Numbered from the stretch's first letter, positions 51,399 through 59,880 are shown. The stretch is 64,000 nucleotides of DNA from JAIVGZ01 sp964552205 (GCA_964552205.1 CAZKFT010000007.1:1-64000), one strand, 5' to 3'. Program-made: numbers and translations. Notes: generated by a model from the sequence alone, not told the origin.

Positions 51399-53442
51399 GA
51401 TATTTTTGCTTGAAAAAAGAAGAGCGTTTTTGATTATAAATGATTGGTTCATTGTATCTTTTTTGATTTGGCAAATTGCTGGAAGACGAGCAGTCCAAAA
51501 CAACATTTTGTCCATTGTCTTCGACTTGGATTGTTGGGGCACTTCTCTGGATAGTAGAGAACGGGGCTGGCTCCACTGTGATATAAATTTCTTCTAATAG
51601 ACTATCATCTTGTTGGAGGCTGTTTTGATCAAGGATATCCTGGCTGTAAACAACTAACAGTTTTATGTATCGAGGTGTCGTGAAGGTTTCGTTGACCGTG
51701 TCGTCGGTTGGGTGGCACGTATATTTGATTAAAACGTGACCAGGAGTGAATGAGATATCTTCTAACAGGACAACGGTGCCAAGCTCTTCAAAGGGATCCG
51801 AGAGTGAAGGAGTTGCGATACTGACCTGAATATCATTGGCGGGAAGGTTTGAAAACTCAAGGAACCGATAGATACAGCCAAGAGGTTTACAAACTAATTT
51901 GATATAAAGAGCCTCTCCTTGAACCATTACAATAGAATTATTGAAATCTGAAACGAGATGGCTGTACTCGAATTGAGTGGGTGAAGGATAGGGATCGATA
52001 ATCTCGATGACTTCATTTGGCTCGTCCGACGTTATTTGATAAAGACCATCAACAGATGTATCCGGACGAAGAACATTCACGTCAATGATTGGAGAAAACC
52101 CAAGTACCGTGATTGTTTGATTGGTTTTATAGGCTTGGTAATCCAAAAAAGCAAGTTGAAATGCGTATCGATCACACATTGGACCTGAAAAGGATCCTTC
52201 AATTCCTTTGATCACAACATACTCGTTGCGAACCTCATATTCATCTAATGAACCATCCCAGATGAGTCTACGAGCAACAGCAGATCCAGCAACAATAATT
52301 TTTTGATCTTCTTGAATATGTAACGTTAACAACGCATTTGGAGGTCCATCATACTGATATGAAAGATCCAAGCTTCCGTTTTCAAATAACCGAAAACTAT
52401 GAGGTGTTCCGTTTCCTACGCATACAATTTTTCCATCATTTTGCAGACCAATATCGAAAATTGTTCCAGAAGTCGGCGGAGAATTGAAAGATACATCAAA
52501 TTGTAACTCTGTTCCAGATAGCACAACCCGAAAGATTCCAGAAAACGTTCCACCTAACAAAATTCCACCATTAGGTTGGATTGTTATGGCTTGCACCGCT
52601 CCATCGATAGATAGTGGATATCCGCCAACAGGCTCCAGAGAACCACTTTCTAATAATCGGACAAATCTCCAAGCAAATTCACCACCCACGAGAACTCGAT
52701 TCGAAGCGTCAATCTTGACTTCATAAACCGTGTTATTGATCTCACTATTTGGTGTAAAAGTATTATCCGGGATTCCGTCTTGATCTAAGCGAGCTATATA
52801 CCTATAGGATCCATCTACAAGCCTCCATCGCCCACCAACAACAATTTTTCCAGCATTGGGACCCGTTTGATGTACATCAATGCTATGAATGATTCCGTCA
52901 GGTGGGCTCCAAAATGAATACATCATAGTAAAAGACATCACCAGTGCACCATCTGCAGTTAATTTTGCCACAAACATTTCTGGCAATGTGAAATCACCCC
53001 CAATTAAAATTTGATCATCGGGAAGAATATATACAGACCGAACAGTCCCGTTAAAGGCATTGGTGAGGAAGCTTGTATCTCGTTGGCCGTTGGGGTGCAA
53101 ACGGGCGACCCGGTAGCGAATACCGCCAATAAAAAAGTTTCCAACAAGGATCACTTTTCCATCACTTTGTATACCTATATCATACACGGTTCCAGCATGA
53201 ACAATAACCCAATACCAAAGGGGATTATTGGGGTCATATTGATAAAATTGCACGTCAAAGCATTTTTCAGGAACAGCCGACCACTCGTCCACTTGTAATG
53301 AATTGTTGAAACGAAACAATTGATATGTGCTACTGTTTGTTTTGTCAATCACTCTCCATTCAGCAAACCAATTTTCGCCAATATCCGTGTCGGGCTTGAC
53401 TCGTAGACACACTTTTTGACACGAGGATAACTCGACCTCCAT
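51394..53442 (-). CDS. Delta-60 repeat protein, 682 aa
   Basis: The N-terminus SCQKVCLRVKPDTDI...WFAEWRVIDKT aligns with each half of the 36574 protein. It is followed by repeats such as IQSDGKVILVGNFF, LPDDQILIGGDFT and PNGQRDTSF. The C-terminal domain (CKPLGCIYRFLEFSNLP) is also shared. So this is a single-unit version of the duplicated 1422-residue protein. No membrane or signal segment. Confidence 0.72.
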   Translation of the reverse strand: MEVELSSCQKVCLRVKPDTDIGENWFAEWRVIDKTNSSTYQLFRFNNSLQVDEWSAVPEKCFDVQFYQYDPNNPLWYWVIVHAGTVYDIGIQSDGKVILVGNFFIGGIRYRVARLHPNGQRDTSFLTNAFNGTVRSVYILPDDQILIGGDFTLPEMFVAKLTADGALVMSFTMMYSFWSPPDGIIHSIDVHQTGPNAGKIVVGGRWRLVDGSYRYIARLDQDGIPDNTFTPNSEINNTVYEVKIDASNRVLVGGEFAWRFVRLLESGSLEPVGGYPLSIDGAVQAITIQPNGGILLGGTFSGIFRVVLSGTELQFDVSFNSPPTSGTIFDIGLQNDGKIVCVGNGTPHSFRLFENGSLDLSYQYDGPPNALLTLHIQEDQKIIVAGSAVARRLIWDGSLDEYEVRNEYVVIKGIEGSFSGPMCDRYAFQLAFLDYQAYKTNQTITVLGFSPIIDVNVLRPDTSVDGLYQITSDEPNEVIEIIDPYPSPTQFEYSHLVSDFNNSIVMVQGEALYIKLVCKPLGCIYRFLEFSNLPANDIQVSIATPSLSDPFEELGTVVLLEDISFTPGHVLIKYTCHPTDDTVNETFTTPRYIKLLVVYSQDILDQNSLQQDDSLLEEIYITVEPAPFSTIQRSAPTIQVEDNGQNVVLDCSSSSNLPNQKRYNEPIIYNQKRSSFFKQKYQ

Positions 53443-53513
53443 TTTTCGAAAAAAAAATTCCTTCTAATACATCTATGATGCAACCTTTCTCCAATGATCT
53501 TGTGAATACAAAT

Positions 53514-54059
53514 TTATTGAGAAATAAGAGGATGTTGTTGTGCACATAGAAGATCATAACGGGATTGAAAATAGACTGGCCAAGGCGTTGGTTCGGTCAC
53601 CCAAAGATAAGGAATTTGTGAGGGAGGGGTTGGCAAAGGCATGTTTGGGGGTGTTTTTTGCACTTCCAAATGAAATCCAGTGGTTGCGGCGAAAAATTTT
53701 TGACTAATCACATCTTGAAATAAGATTATCGCCTTCCAGTGTTCCAACTTGACATTTTCAGTTTTCCGAGTTGCTTTGATATGGAAAAAGGCAGATCCAT
53801 TGCGAACATACACAGGTTCGCTGACATAATTGAATGAAGGAGATTCGACCACCCATGTAGTTTTTTTGACTTGGTCATATTGTCGCACACATGCCTGCAT
53901 TTTGCGACCATCCAACACTTTGTTGTGGAAACGGACTTTTACGTTGATCGTAAAGACTTTACCAGGCTCGGGGACACGATAGTGAGACTGAAGCCCAGTA
54001 CAGTGAATTGATTTGGTTGCCTTTTCAAGGTCTTTGGTTAAAAAGGAACAACTAGGCAT
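53514..54059 (-). CDS. Unrecognised beta-rich protein, 181 aa
   Basis: Beta strands dominate the central part (VFTINVKVRFHNKVLDG, YVRNGSAFFHIKATRK), followed by a proline-rich tail (PPNMPLPTPPSQIPY). An immunoglobulin-like or C2-like sandwich is possible. The perfect palindrome promoter is 48 bp upstream and is shared with 54162. Confidence 0.62.
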   Translation of the reverse strand: MPSCSFLTKDLEKATKSIHCTGLQSHYRVPEPGKVFTINVKVRFHNKVLDGRKMQACVRQYDQVKKTTWVVESPSFNYVSEPVYVRNGSAFFHIKATRKTENVKLEHWKAIILFQDVISQKFFAATTGFHLEVQKTPPNMPLPTPPSQIPYLWVTEPTPWPVYFQSRYDLLCAQQHPLISQ

Positions 54060-54097
54060 TGTAAAAAAAGTGAGGTTTATCGACTTTCAGTAGGTTT

Positions 54098-54119
54098 GGC
54101 CCGGTCATGACCGGGTCAT
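54098..54119. promoter_or_regulatory. Palindromic promoter element copy 12 (perfect core)
   Basis: GGCCCGGTCATGACCGGGTC plus AT, midway between starts 54059 (-) and 54162 (+). Confidence 0.75.
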
Positions 54120-54161
54120 TTTGCGCGAAGACTCTACAATTTTTTTAATCCAACAAGAAAA

Positions 54162-54692
54162 ATGAAGCGTTCTCTTAGTAACGAAGCTCTGACAATTGGG
54201 GAATTGAATCTGAAAAAAAAGAGATTGCAAGAAGAGCTAGAATTGGTTGAAAAAGAGTTGGCAACACGTCACAATCAACACTTTTATGATCACTTAAAGG
54301 GACATTTGCAACAATTGACCTTGTCGGAAGAAGCTCTGAAATGGATTTCTTTGTGGACCGAGTGTGAATTTATAACATATGAACACGAAGGGAATCTGGA
54401 ATCGTCAGAAACCTCTCAAGTGACGATTCATTGTCCGATTGGAAATATAACATTAGCGAAAACATCCGAACATATTACAAGTTCAGAATACACCAACTAT
54501 ACATTTGGGATTGGCGATATTGTGTGGGAGAAATACAAACTAACACAGGGAGATATGAAAGAACTCGTCGCCTACTTTCAAAAGAATAACATCCAAATCG
54601 AAAGCCAAGAGTTTCTTTACATCCTCAATTTAATCTTTTCGTACATGGAAGACAATTATGATGTATGTTTTCCAAGATTCTCGCTCGAATAA
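54162..54692 (+). CDS. Unrecognised protein, 176 aa
   Basis: N-terminal coiled coil (LNLKKKRLQEELELVEKELA) then an alpha/beta domain. No motif recognised. The promoter palindrome is 55 bp upstream; the stop is in GAATAAAA. Confidence 0.62.
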   Translation: MKRSLSNEALTIGELNLKKKRLQEELELVEKELATRHNQHFYDHLKGHLQQLTLSEEALKWISLWTECEFITYEHEGNLESSETSQVTIHCPIGNITLAKTSEHITSSEYTNYTFGIGDIVWEKYKLTQGDMKELVAYFQKNNIQIESQEFLYILNLIFSYMEDNYDVCFPRFSLE

Positions 54693-54703
54693 AACTCGGT
54701 GTT

Positions 54704-55435
54704 TTATATACATTTATTGAGCAGCATCAACACTTGTTTTTCGAGATCCAAGGAAATAGCTTCGTATTTGTGCCTCGAATGGATGGATTCGATGGCCATT
54801 TGAGCAAGTCGATGAATTCGACTCACTTCTATTTCAGTTTCGTTTATATGTGAATAAACAGAAAGAAAGTTCTTGATATAATACAATTTGTCATTAGCTG
54901 TCTGGATATAGGGTTGTAGAACAATAGGAACGTCTTCAAATTCAGTTTCAACAAAGTGTTCAACGTTTTGCACGAGTTCGGTCAAAAAAGGCTTGATCAC
55001 TTCAAAGAAAACAATTTGCTCGTCGGGATCGATTTCAAAAGCGAATGACAATAAAAACATGATTCGCTTTCCACACCACAGAGTTCTAAAGATAGATCGT
55101 GTCCATGACAGTTCATTTGCCATAACCACGCATTTGGCAATTTCTCGCCAAGGCAGGTTGATATTTAAAGCCAAAAGTGCGGTAAGAAAGTTGATTTTTC
55201 GCATAGTGAATGACAACCATTTGTAATAATCACTCTGGACCATGGAGAGTATATAGTCACCAGCATAAGCAGGAGATTTCTTCATCTCATCCAAGATTGT
55301 TTCCAAAATCAGTCGATCATCCATTTTATATTCTTTCATGATTATATTGCAAAGGCGTACATTAAAAACACCAGAGGAAACATTCGTCAATCTTCGAAGT
55401 TCATCAAACTCAAAATAGGTAAGTTTCAGAGACAT
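54704..55435 (-). CDS. Unrecognised helical protein, 243 aa
   Basis: All-helical, rich in Leu/Ile, possibly a helical repeat; no named family. A diverged palindrome (55485-55511) lies about 60 bp upstream. It converges on the gene at 54162. Confidence 0.6.
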   Translation of the reverse strand: MSLKLTYFEFDELRRLTNVSSGVFNVRLCNIIMKEYKMDDRLILETILDEMKKSPAYAGDYILSMVQSDYYKWLSFTMRKINFLTALLALNINLPWREIAKCVVMANELSWTRSIFRTLWCGKRIMFLLSFAFEIDPDEQIVFFEVIKPFLTELVQNVEHFVETEFEDVPIVLQPYIQTANDKLYYIKNFLSVYSHINETEIEVSRIHRLAQMAIESIHSRHKYEAISLDLEKQVLMLLNKCI

Positions 55436-55484
55436 TTTCCAAAATTTTGGTCACACCAAAAAAGATAATCACAACCCATTTATC

Positions 55485-55511
55485 ATCGGGCCCGAGAGGT
55501 GGGTGTCGGTC
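55485..55511. promoter_or_regulatory. Diverged promoter palindrome
   Basis: ATCGGGCCCGAGAGGTGGGT then GTCGGTC, about 60 bp upstream of start 55435 (-). Confidence 0.4.
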
Positions 55512-55532
55512 AATAATTTTTTGGGTGTAGCA

Positions 55533-56140
55533 CTATATTGAATAGACAACCAAAGTCAGAGGCATATCGCCAAAGACCTTTACAAGCATTGATTTCACGA
55601 CTGGCCATTGCAATTCATCTAGGCCACAGCCTAATCTTGGAATAGCAAGTTTTGTGATTTGATGAGAGATCATGTGTTCTTTCATGTCCCTCAGAGATTT
55701 TTCGAGGTTGTCATATGTTGGCTTATTCCAGTAGTTTTCCTTTGTGATTAAATAGTAGACATATCTGTTTTGACGAATCAAGCTTGCAGCTTGCCCAATT
55801 TTCTTCTTTTGTGCCTTGAGTTCTTCGACGCNNNNNNNNNNNNNNNNNNNNNNNNNNNNNNNNNNNNNNNNNNNNNNNNNNNNNNNNNNNNNNNNNNNNN
55901 NNNNNNNNNNNNNNNNNNNNNNNNNNNNNNNATCAAGCTTGCAGCTTGCCCAATTTTCTTCTTTTGTGCCTTGAGTTCTTCGACGCCACCAAATTTGATT
56001 TTGAAGAGAACTGCAATGCCCTTTCCCATCCTAACATCTCGACTTATACAATGGGCCAAGGAGAAGGAAGAGTCTGAGGAAAATAAATCTCCCCTTATCT
56101 CTTGGAAATTGAATACTGGATCTGAGACCGCTTCATCCAT
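55533..56140 (-). CDS. TARG1-like macro-domain ADP-ribosyl hydrolase (gap inside), 150 aa after repair
   Basis: After removing 155 bp of gap and duplicate the frame is 453 bp (151 codons). It reads GDLFSSDSSFSLAHCISRDV then RMGKGIAVLFKIKFGGVEEL, LITKENYWNKPTYDNLEKSL and IPRLGCGLDELQWPVV. This is close to human TARG1/OARD1 along the whole length. The catalytic pair Lys84/Asp125 of TARG1 corresponds to Lys82 and Asp123 here. It should remove terminal ADP-ribose from Glu/Asp of proteins, or hydrolyse O-acetyl-ADP-ribose. The start is MDEAVSDPV at 56140. Confidence 0.85.
55832..55986. other. Assembly gap with duplicated 55-bp flank
   Basis: 100 N (55832-55931) followed by 55932-55986, an exact copy of 55777-55831. 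Deletion restores the macro-domain gene. Confidence 0.85.
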
Positions 56141-56239
56141 GTTGGAACATGATTGTTGAGGCCAGATCATACAAATCCTGCGCAAGAGACGTTTGACAGT
56201 GAGGATTTTTTCTCTTGGTAAATATATAGAGGAACAAGC

Positions 56240-56449
56240 ATGATTACACGATCCAAGAAAAGCCAATACAAAACACGCTCCGAGTGGTACCGAACCGAGT
56301 TTCCTACTCGTGAAGTCAACACGTCCTTCTTTGATCCCAACAAAATGCAGCAATGGTCTCATGTGTTGGTCTCGCGCGATGAATTCTTCAACACCCTTCC
56401 CACCTTTGGCCCATGTTGTGGATATCCAAGAATTTGTGGGACTGAATAA
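56240..56449 (+). CDS. Small basic protein, 69 aa
   Basis: MITRSKKSQYKTRSEWYRTE and a C-terminal CCGYPRICG. Soluble; no family known. The stop is in CTGAATAAATAG. The next gene starts 10 bp later on the same strand. Confidence 0.55.
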   Translation: MITRSKKSQYKTRSEWYRTEFPTREVNTSFFDPNKMQQWSHVLVSRDEFFNTLPTFGPCCGYPRICGTE

Positions 56450-56458
56450 ATAGATACC

Positions 56459-56737
56459 ATGCTTGCTGTGTATGTTGTGCTTTTGATTCTTCTTTTATTG
56501 GCGACCTACCTTCTCTCTGCTTTCAGCCTTCTCTACATTGGAATTTTCTACCTGGTGGCTTTCTTATTTGAACACACGACAGTCTTGTTTGAAACGAGTT
56601 TTTATTACATCGCTTTCAGTCTCGTGATGTTTCATGCACTGACAATTCAACCTCCTCGCGAACAGGACAACATTCTTCAAACCATAGTCCAAATACTACA
56701 TCATTGGGATGAAATAGAAATTTTAATCACATTTTAA
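56459..56737 (+). CDS. Small membrane protein, 92 aa
   Basis: Two or three hydrophobic helices (VVLLILLLLATYLLSAFSLL; YIGIFYLVAFLF; FYYIAFSLVMFHAL) and an amphipathic tail. No family named. Its 3' end overlaps the last exon of the convergent HARE-HTH gene by 15 bp. Confidence 0.6.
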   Translation: MLAVYVVLLILLLLATYLLSAFSLLYIGIFYLVAFLFEHTTVLFETSFYYIAFSLVMFHALTIQPPREQDNILQTIVQILHHWDEIEILITF

Positions 56738-57586
56738 CAAAGAAATTCGACCATCTTCACGGGAAAATAAATGTCCATTTTGTGACACGGCTCCTGAGAT
56801 AGAGTTGGTTGGCGTTTTTGTGTTAAATTGATAGATTCCTGCCTTTTGAATGAGATCATAGATCTCTTGTGTAGAATAATCATCTAGATTCCTCTAAGAA
56901 TTACAATCCATGTGAATACCTTTTTGTGCTTGCTTCATCACTTGCACTATTGCCAATGGCAGGGAGAGTGAACTTGTCTTTTTCTTCTTTTTTTGGGGAG
57001 ACGCACTCGCAATCGTCACAACCTGATCCTCTTCTCGGTTGGTTGAGATGGTCAATGTGAGGAACCTTTCTTCCTCTGCTGATTTGCGTTTGCGAGATGT
57101 CCTTTTGGGCTCTTCTGTCTTTTGAGATGGACTATCAAACAATCTATCATTTGCGGGAATGGGTGTATTGTTGCTTATGTTGCTGTTGGATTGAAGAGCA
57201 AGAGAAATCTGTTGTTGGAGCTCTTTATATTGAAGAGCCCATTGTTCTTTTTCTTTTTGAAATTCGTCTTTCATTTCTTGCTTGAATTGTGCGAGATCGT
57301 CCAATTGTTTGGGGAGGGATTGTCCTTTGAGAGTGTGTAATTCTTTCTGGATTTCTTCGAGGCTGCTTTTGACTTGACTGACAGAATCTTGATCATGCCC
57401 AATATCAAAGACTGAACTTTCCAACTCGGTGAGCTTCCTGTAGTATTGGTTCCCAATCGTTTTTAACATGTTGAGTTCAGCATTCATTTTTTCAATGTTG
57501 TTCTTTTGTTTTTGAAGTTCTTGCTGTAATTCATTCTTTGTTTGAATCATTTGAGCAAGAGTCATCGAAGGAAAAAAGCCGTTCAT
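56723..57586 (-). CDS. Coiled-coil/HARE-HTH protein with one intron, 275 aa spliced
   Basis: Exons 57586-56920 and 56883-56723 (828 bp, 276 codons). The first 130 residues form a coiled coil, then a low-complexity basic region (RTSRKRKSAEEERF; KKKKK). Across the splice the C-terminus reads LAIVQVMKQAQKDDYSTQEIY, DLIQKAGIYQFNTKTPTN, SISGAVSQNGHLFSRED and GRISLL. That is the winged-helix HARE-HTH pattern (EI...I...G......TP..SI...+...N..F.R..G...L). HARE-HTH occurs in ASXL proteins and RNA polymerase delta and is thought to bind DNA or nucleosomes. Unspliced, the domain would be lost to a TAG. Confidence 0.75.
56884..56919 (-). other. Predicted spliceosomal intron, 36 nt
   Basis: On the minus strand GTATTC...GAGGAATCTAG with an in-frame TAG inside. 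Removal joins AAA-G|AT and rebuilds a whole HARE-HTH domain. Confidence 0.7.
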
Positions 57587-57678
57587 CCTTGGTGAGGTTT
57601 CAGAAAATTTTCAGGTTTGATCCTTCACACGAATTTAAAATTTGTCTTCCGCCGAGCGCGAAGTGTGCGGAGATCTGT

Positions 57679-57700
57679 GGCCCGGTCATGAGTGGGTCAT
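57679..57700. promoter_or_regulatory. Palindromic promoter element copy 14
   Basis: GGCCCGGTCATGAGTGGGTC plus AT, 47 bp before start 57735 (+); the divergent start 57586 is about 100 bp away. Confidence 0.65.
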
Positions 57701-57734
57701 AGCTAGGTCAGACCCTCTTTCTCATTCAACCTTT

Positions 57735-58370
57735 ATGACAATGATTTCTCTTACCTTTCGCATTAGCAGCACTGTCTCTCTCCCATACACTATGAAACGC
57801 ACAGAACCTCTCTCGGTAGGCGTTAAAGCGATGTATCAACATATTCCGAGCCTTTCTACCATCTATGCATGCGAGCCCGAAGGCTGTGTTCTCGTCCACG
57901 AGAAAACTCACTTTTATGATGCCACCTTAACCCCAGCACAATTAAAGTTGCCCAATCACGCGGTTCTCTTTGTTCGACCTCCTCTTGCAAAAGAAAACAC
58001 TCGCTTCAAGCTTCACTTTGCCCCCAAGTTGGCTGAAATTCACCGCATTTTGGGCATTGGATATGGAGAAGAACTCATCATTGCCATTCCCCCACCTCTT
58101 TCATCCGTGGATGCAGCGGAAGAGGAACCTGCTCCCAAGAAATGCAAAATCGAGTCCCCGAGCGACAACTTGGCAAATCTCTTCAAAGAAAACCCAGACA
58201 TGTATGTGGTGGACCAGTTCAAGAACAAAGTCATCTTTGGCTTTACAAAAAAAAGTATCAAGTTGACTGGTGTTGAATTTGAAATTGCTGATATCAGAAA
58301 AGTCCCTGCTGTCGACGCCCTTTATCGCAAATGGTATAGAAATCCTGTGAATCCAAACTTGGTGGATTAA
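57735..58370 (+). CDS. Unrecognised protein, 211 aa
   Basis: The start is ATG 57735 (MTMISLTFRISST); the frame upstream contains the promoter element. A beta-rich N-terminal half, then an acidic linker with a basic patch (APKKCKIESP) and a short C-terminal domain. Not recognised. The stop is in GATTAAATAAAAG. Confidence 0.62.
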   Translation: MTMISLTFRISSTVSLPYTMKRTEPLSVGVKAMYQHIPSLSTIYACEPEGCVLVHEKTHFYDATLTPAQLKLPNHAVLFVRPPLAKENTRFKLHFAPKLAEIHRILGIGYGEELIIAIPPPLSSVDAAEEEPAPKKCKIESPSDNLANLFKENPDMYVVDQFKNKVIFGFTKKSIKLTGVEFEIADIRKVPAVDALYRKWYRNPVNPNLVD

Positions 58371-58382
58371 ATAAAAGTATCT

Positions 58383-58877
58383 TTATTGGAGCAACGTGCA
58401 TTCAGTCAAGTGAAAGGAAAACTGGAGATTATCGATAGACATGTTGCAGCGAAGTTGGAGGATAAGATAGTTGGAGGTAAGAGGTTGTTTAAAAATAGCA
58501 TCCATTTGTTTGGCAGAGGGCCGGAATTCAATATAAGCTTGCCTCATTTCTTCGATGTAGCGATCAGTGATGGTTCCTGAGCACTTTTCAAGAATGTCAC
58601 AGACCATATCCATATCATTCTGGAAGAAATAGTGCAAGTCTTTGCTGGCATAGGAATGGCCTTGTTGTATCTGAATTTGGTTGTGTTCACTTGCTTCTTC
58701 GAGAGAATGGGAGAGATCTTCAAGATCCACTACTTCCAACAGGCGACATGGGGACTCGGGCGTGATAGAAAAGGTCCCTGGCTTTTGCAAGAAGGAGAGA
58801 TAGTAGGGCTTCCCCTCAAACCACACATCAGGAGTTTTCCAAAAAGATAAACACCAGTTCCACAGAGATCGAATCAT
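58383..58877 (-). CDS. Unrecognised protein, 164 aa
   Basis: Trp-rich N-terminus (MIRSLWNWCLSFWKTPDVWF), then alpha/beta. No motif recognised. Divergent from histone H3 across a spacer with the promoter palindrome. Confidence 0.6.
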   Translation of the reverse strand: MIRSLWNWCLSFWKTPDVWFEGKPYYLSFLQKPGTFSITPESPCRLLEVVDLEDLSHSLEEASEHNQIQIQQGHSYASKDLHYFFQNDMDMVCDILEKCSGTITDRYIEEMRQAYIEFRPSAKQMDAIFKQPLTSNYLILQLRCNMSIDNLQFSFHLTECTLLQ

Positions 58878-58946
58878 TTCTGGTCCCTCATCCCCCAGTC
58901 CCTATTTTTTCGCGCAAAAGTTCATTCCCGCGAAGAAAGGTTTCAT

Positions 58947-58972
58947 GACCCGATCATGACTGGGTCATGACC
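58947..58972. promoter_or_regulatory. Palindromic promoter element copy 15
   Basis: GACCCGATCATGACTGGGTC followed by ATGACC, between starts 58877 (-) and 59022 (+, histone H3). Confidence 0.7.
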
Positions 58973-59021
58973 TCTTTGGGTCTGGATAGCAAAACAAATT
59001 TCATAATCTCAATTCTTTACT

Positions 59022-59420
59022 ATGGGCCGAACCAATCCTATTCCTCGCAAAAACGCTCACCCCAAGAGACTTGGTGCTCAAAAAGCTCCTCGCAAGACTT
59101 TACCGAGTGGAATCAAGAAACCTCATCGCTTCCGACCTGGCACCGTTGCCTTGCGTGAAATTCGTCGCTATCAAAAGTCAAGTGAACTCTTAATCCGCAA
59201 ATTGCCCTTTGGTAGATTGGTGCGTGAAATCGCTCAAGAGCGCAAAACAGATATTCGCTTTCAATCGAGTGCCATTGCCGCCTTGCAAGAAGCAGCAGAA
59301 GCTTATTTGGTGTCTTTGTTTGAAGATGCCAACCTCTGTGCCATCCATGGCCACCGAGTGACTGTGATGCCTCGAGACTTGGAGCTCGCTCGTCGCATTC
59401 GTGGAGAACAGAAATATTAA
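59022..59420 (+). CDS. Histone H3, 132 aa
   Basis: The globular part is plainly eukaryotic-type H3: KKPHRFRPGTVALREIRRYQ then KSSELLIRKLPFGRLVREIA, RFQSSAIAALQEAAEAYLV and LFEDANLCAIHGHRVTVM through to ARRIRGE. All histone-fold helices are present and the length is normal. The tail is divergent: GRTNPIPRKNAHPKRL replaces ARTKQTARKS. A K27-like APRKT and the K36-like IKKPH remain. It is a stand-alone gene, not fused to another histone; no other histone is in the window. Probably packages viral DNA or enters host chromatin. Confidence 0.93.
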   Translation: MGRTNPIPRKNAHPKRLGAQKAPRKTLPSGIKKPHRFRPGTVALREIRRYQKSSELLIRKLPFGRLVREIAQERKTDIRFQSSAIAALQEAAEAYLVSLFEDANLCAIHGHRVTVMPRDLELARRIRGEQKY

Positions 59421-59442
59421 ATAAACTCCTTTTTTTTTGTTT

Positions 59443-59880
59443 TTATTCCATGTACACAACACCATGTCCTTCCTGAAGCATTTGTTTGTTGATCGAGGGA
59501 CTTGATTCTACACAAACTCCGAGAGGAAAGACTTCTCCAAGGATTCGACCATACTTGTCAAAATGATGACAATATAGTTGAACACAATGAGAAGGATGAG
59601 AACACAACAACTCTCGTAGACGATCGCGTGCTTTTTTGGCTTGTTCAATCACCTGCTCACGATTCTCTGTTTTCAAAGGAGGTCGAATCTCAGGAGAATT
59701 GTAGCCCAGACAACGAATGCGGTACTTGTAAGGGCGATTTTCATAGACAAACAGGGCAGTAAAAGTGTCTCCATCATAGACATCGACGACTCGGGCAATA
59801 AATCGCATCCCTCGAAAGGAAAACATAGGTATTGTTGAATGATCGAGCGAATGTAAATAAGAGAGATGGCTCTCGTCCAT
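59443..59880 (-). CDS. Staphylococcal nuclease-like protein, 145 aa
   Basis: The SNase fold order is clear: ARVVDVYDGDTFTALF (metal-binding Asp), YRIRCLGYNSPEIRPP (catalytic Arg and Glu), LYCHHFDKYGRILGEVF (second Arg) and a C-terminal helix. It should cleave DNA or RNA with calcium, if active. No signal peptide, so it acts inside the cell or virion. It converges on histone H3. Confidence 0.85.
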   Translation of the reverse strand: MDESHLSYLHSLDHSTIPMFSFRGMRFIARVVDVYDGDTFTALFVYENRPYKYRIRCLGYNSPEIRPPLKTENREQVIEQAKKARDRLRELLCSHPSHCVQLYCHHFDKYGRILGEVFPLGVCVESSPSINKQMLQEGHGVVYME

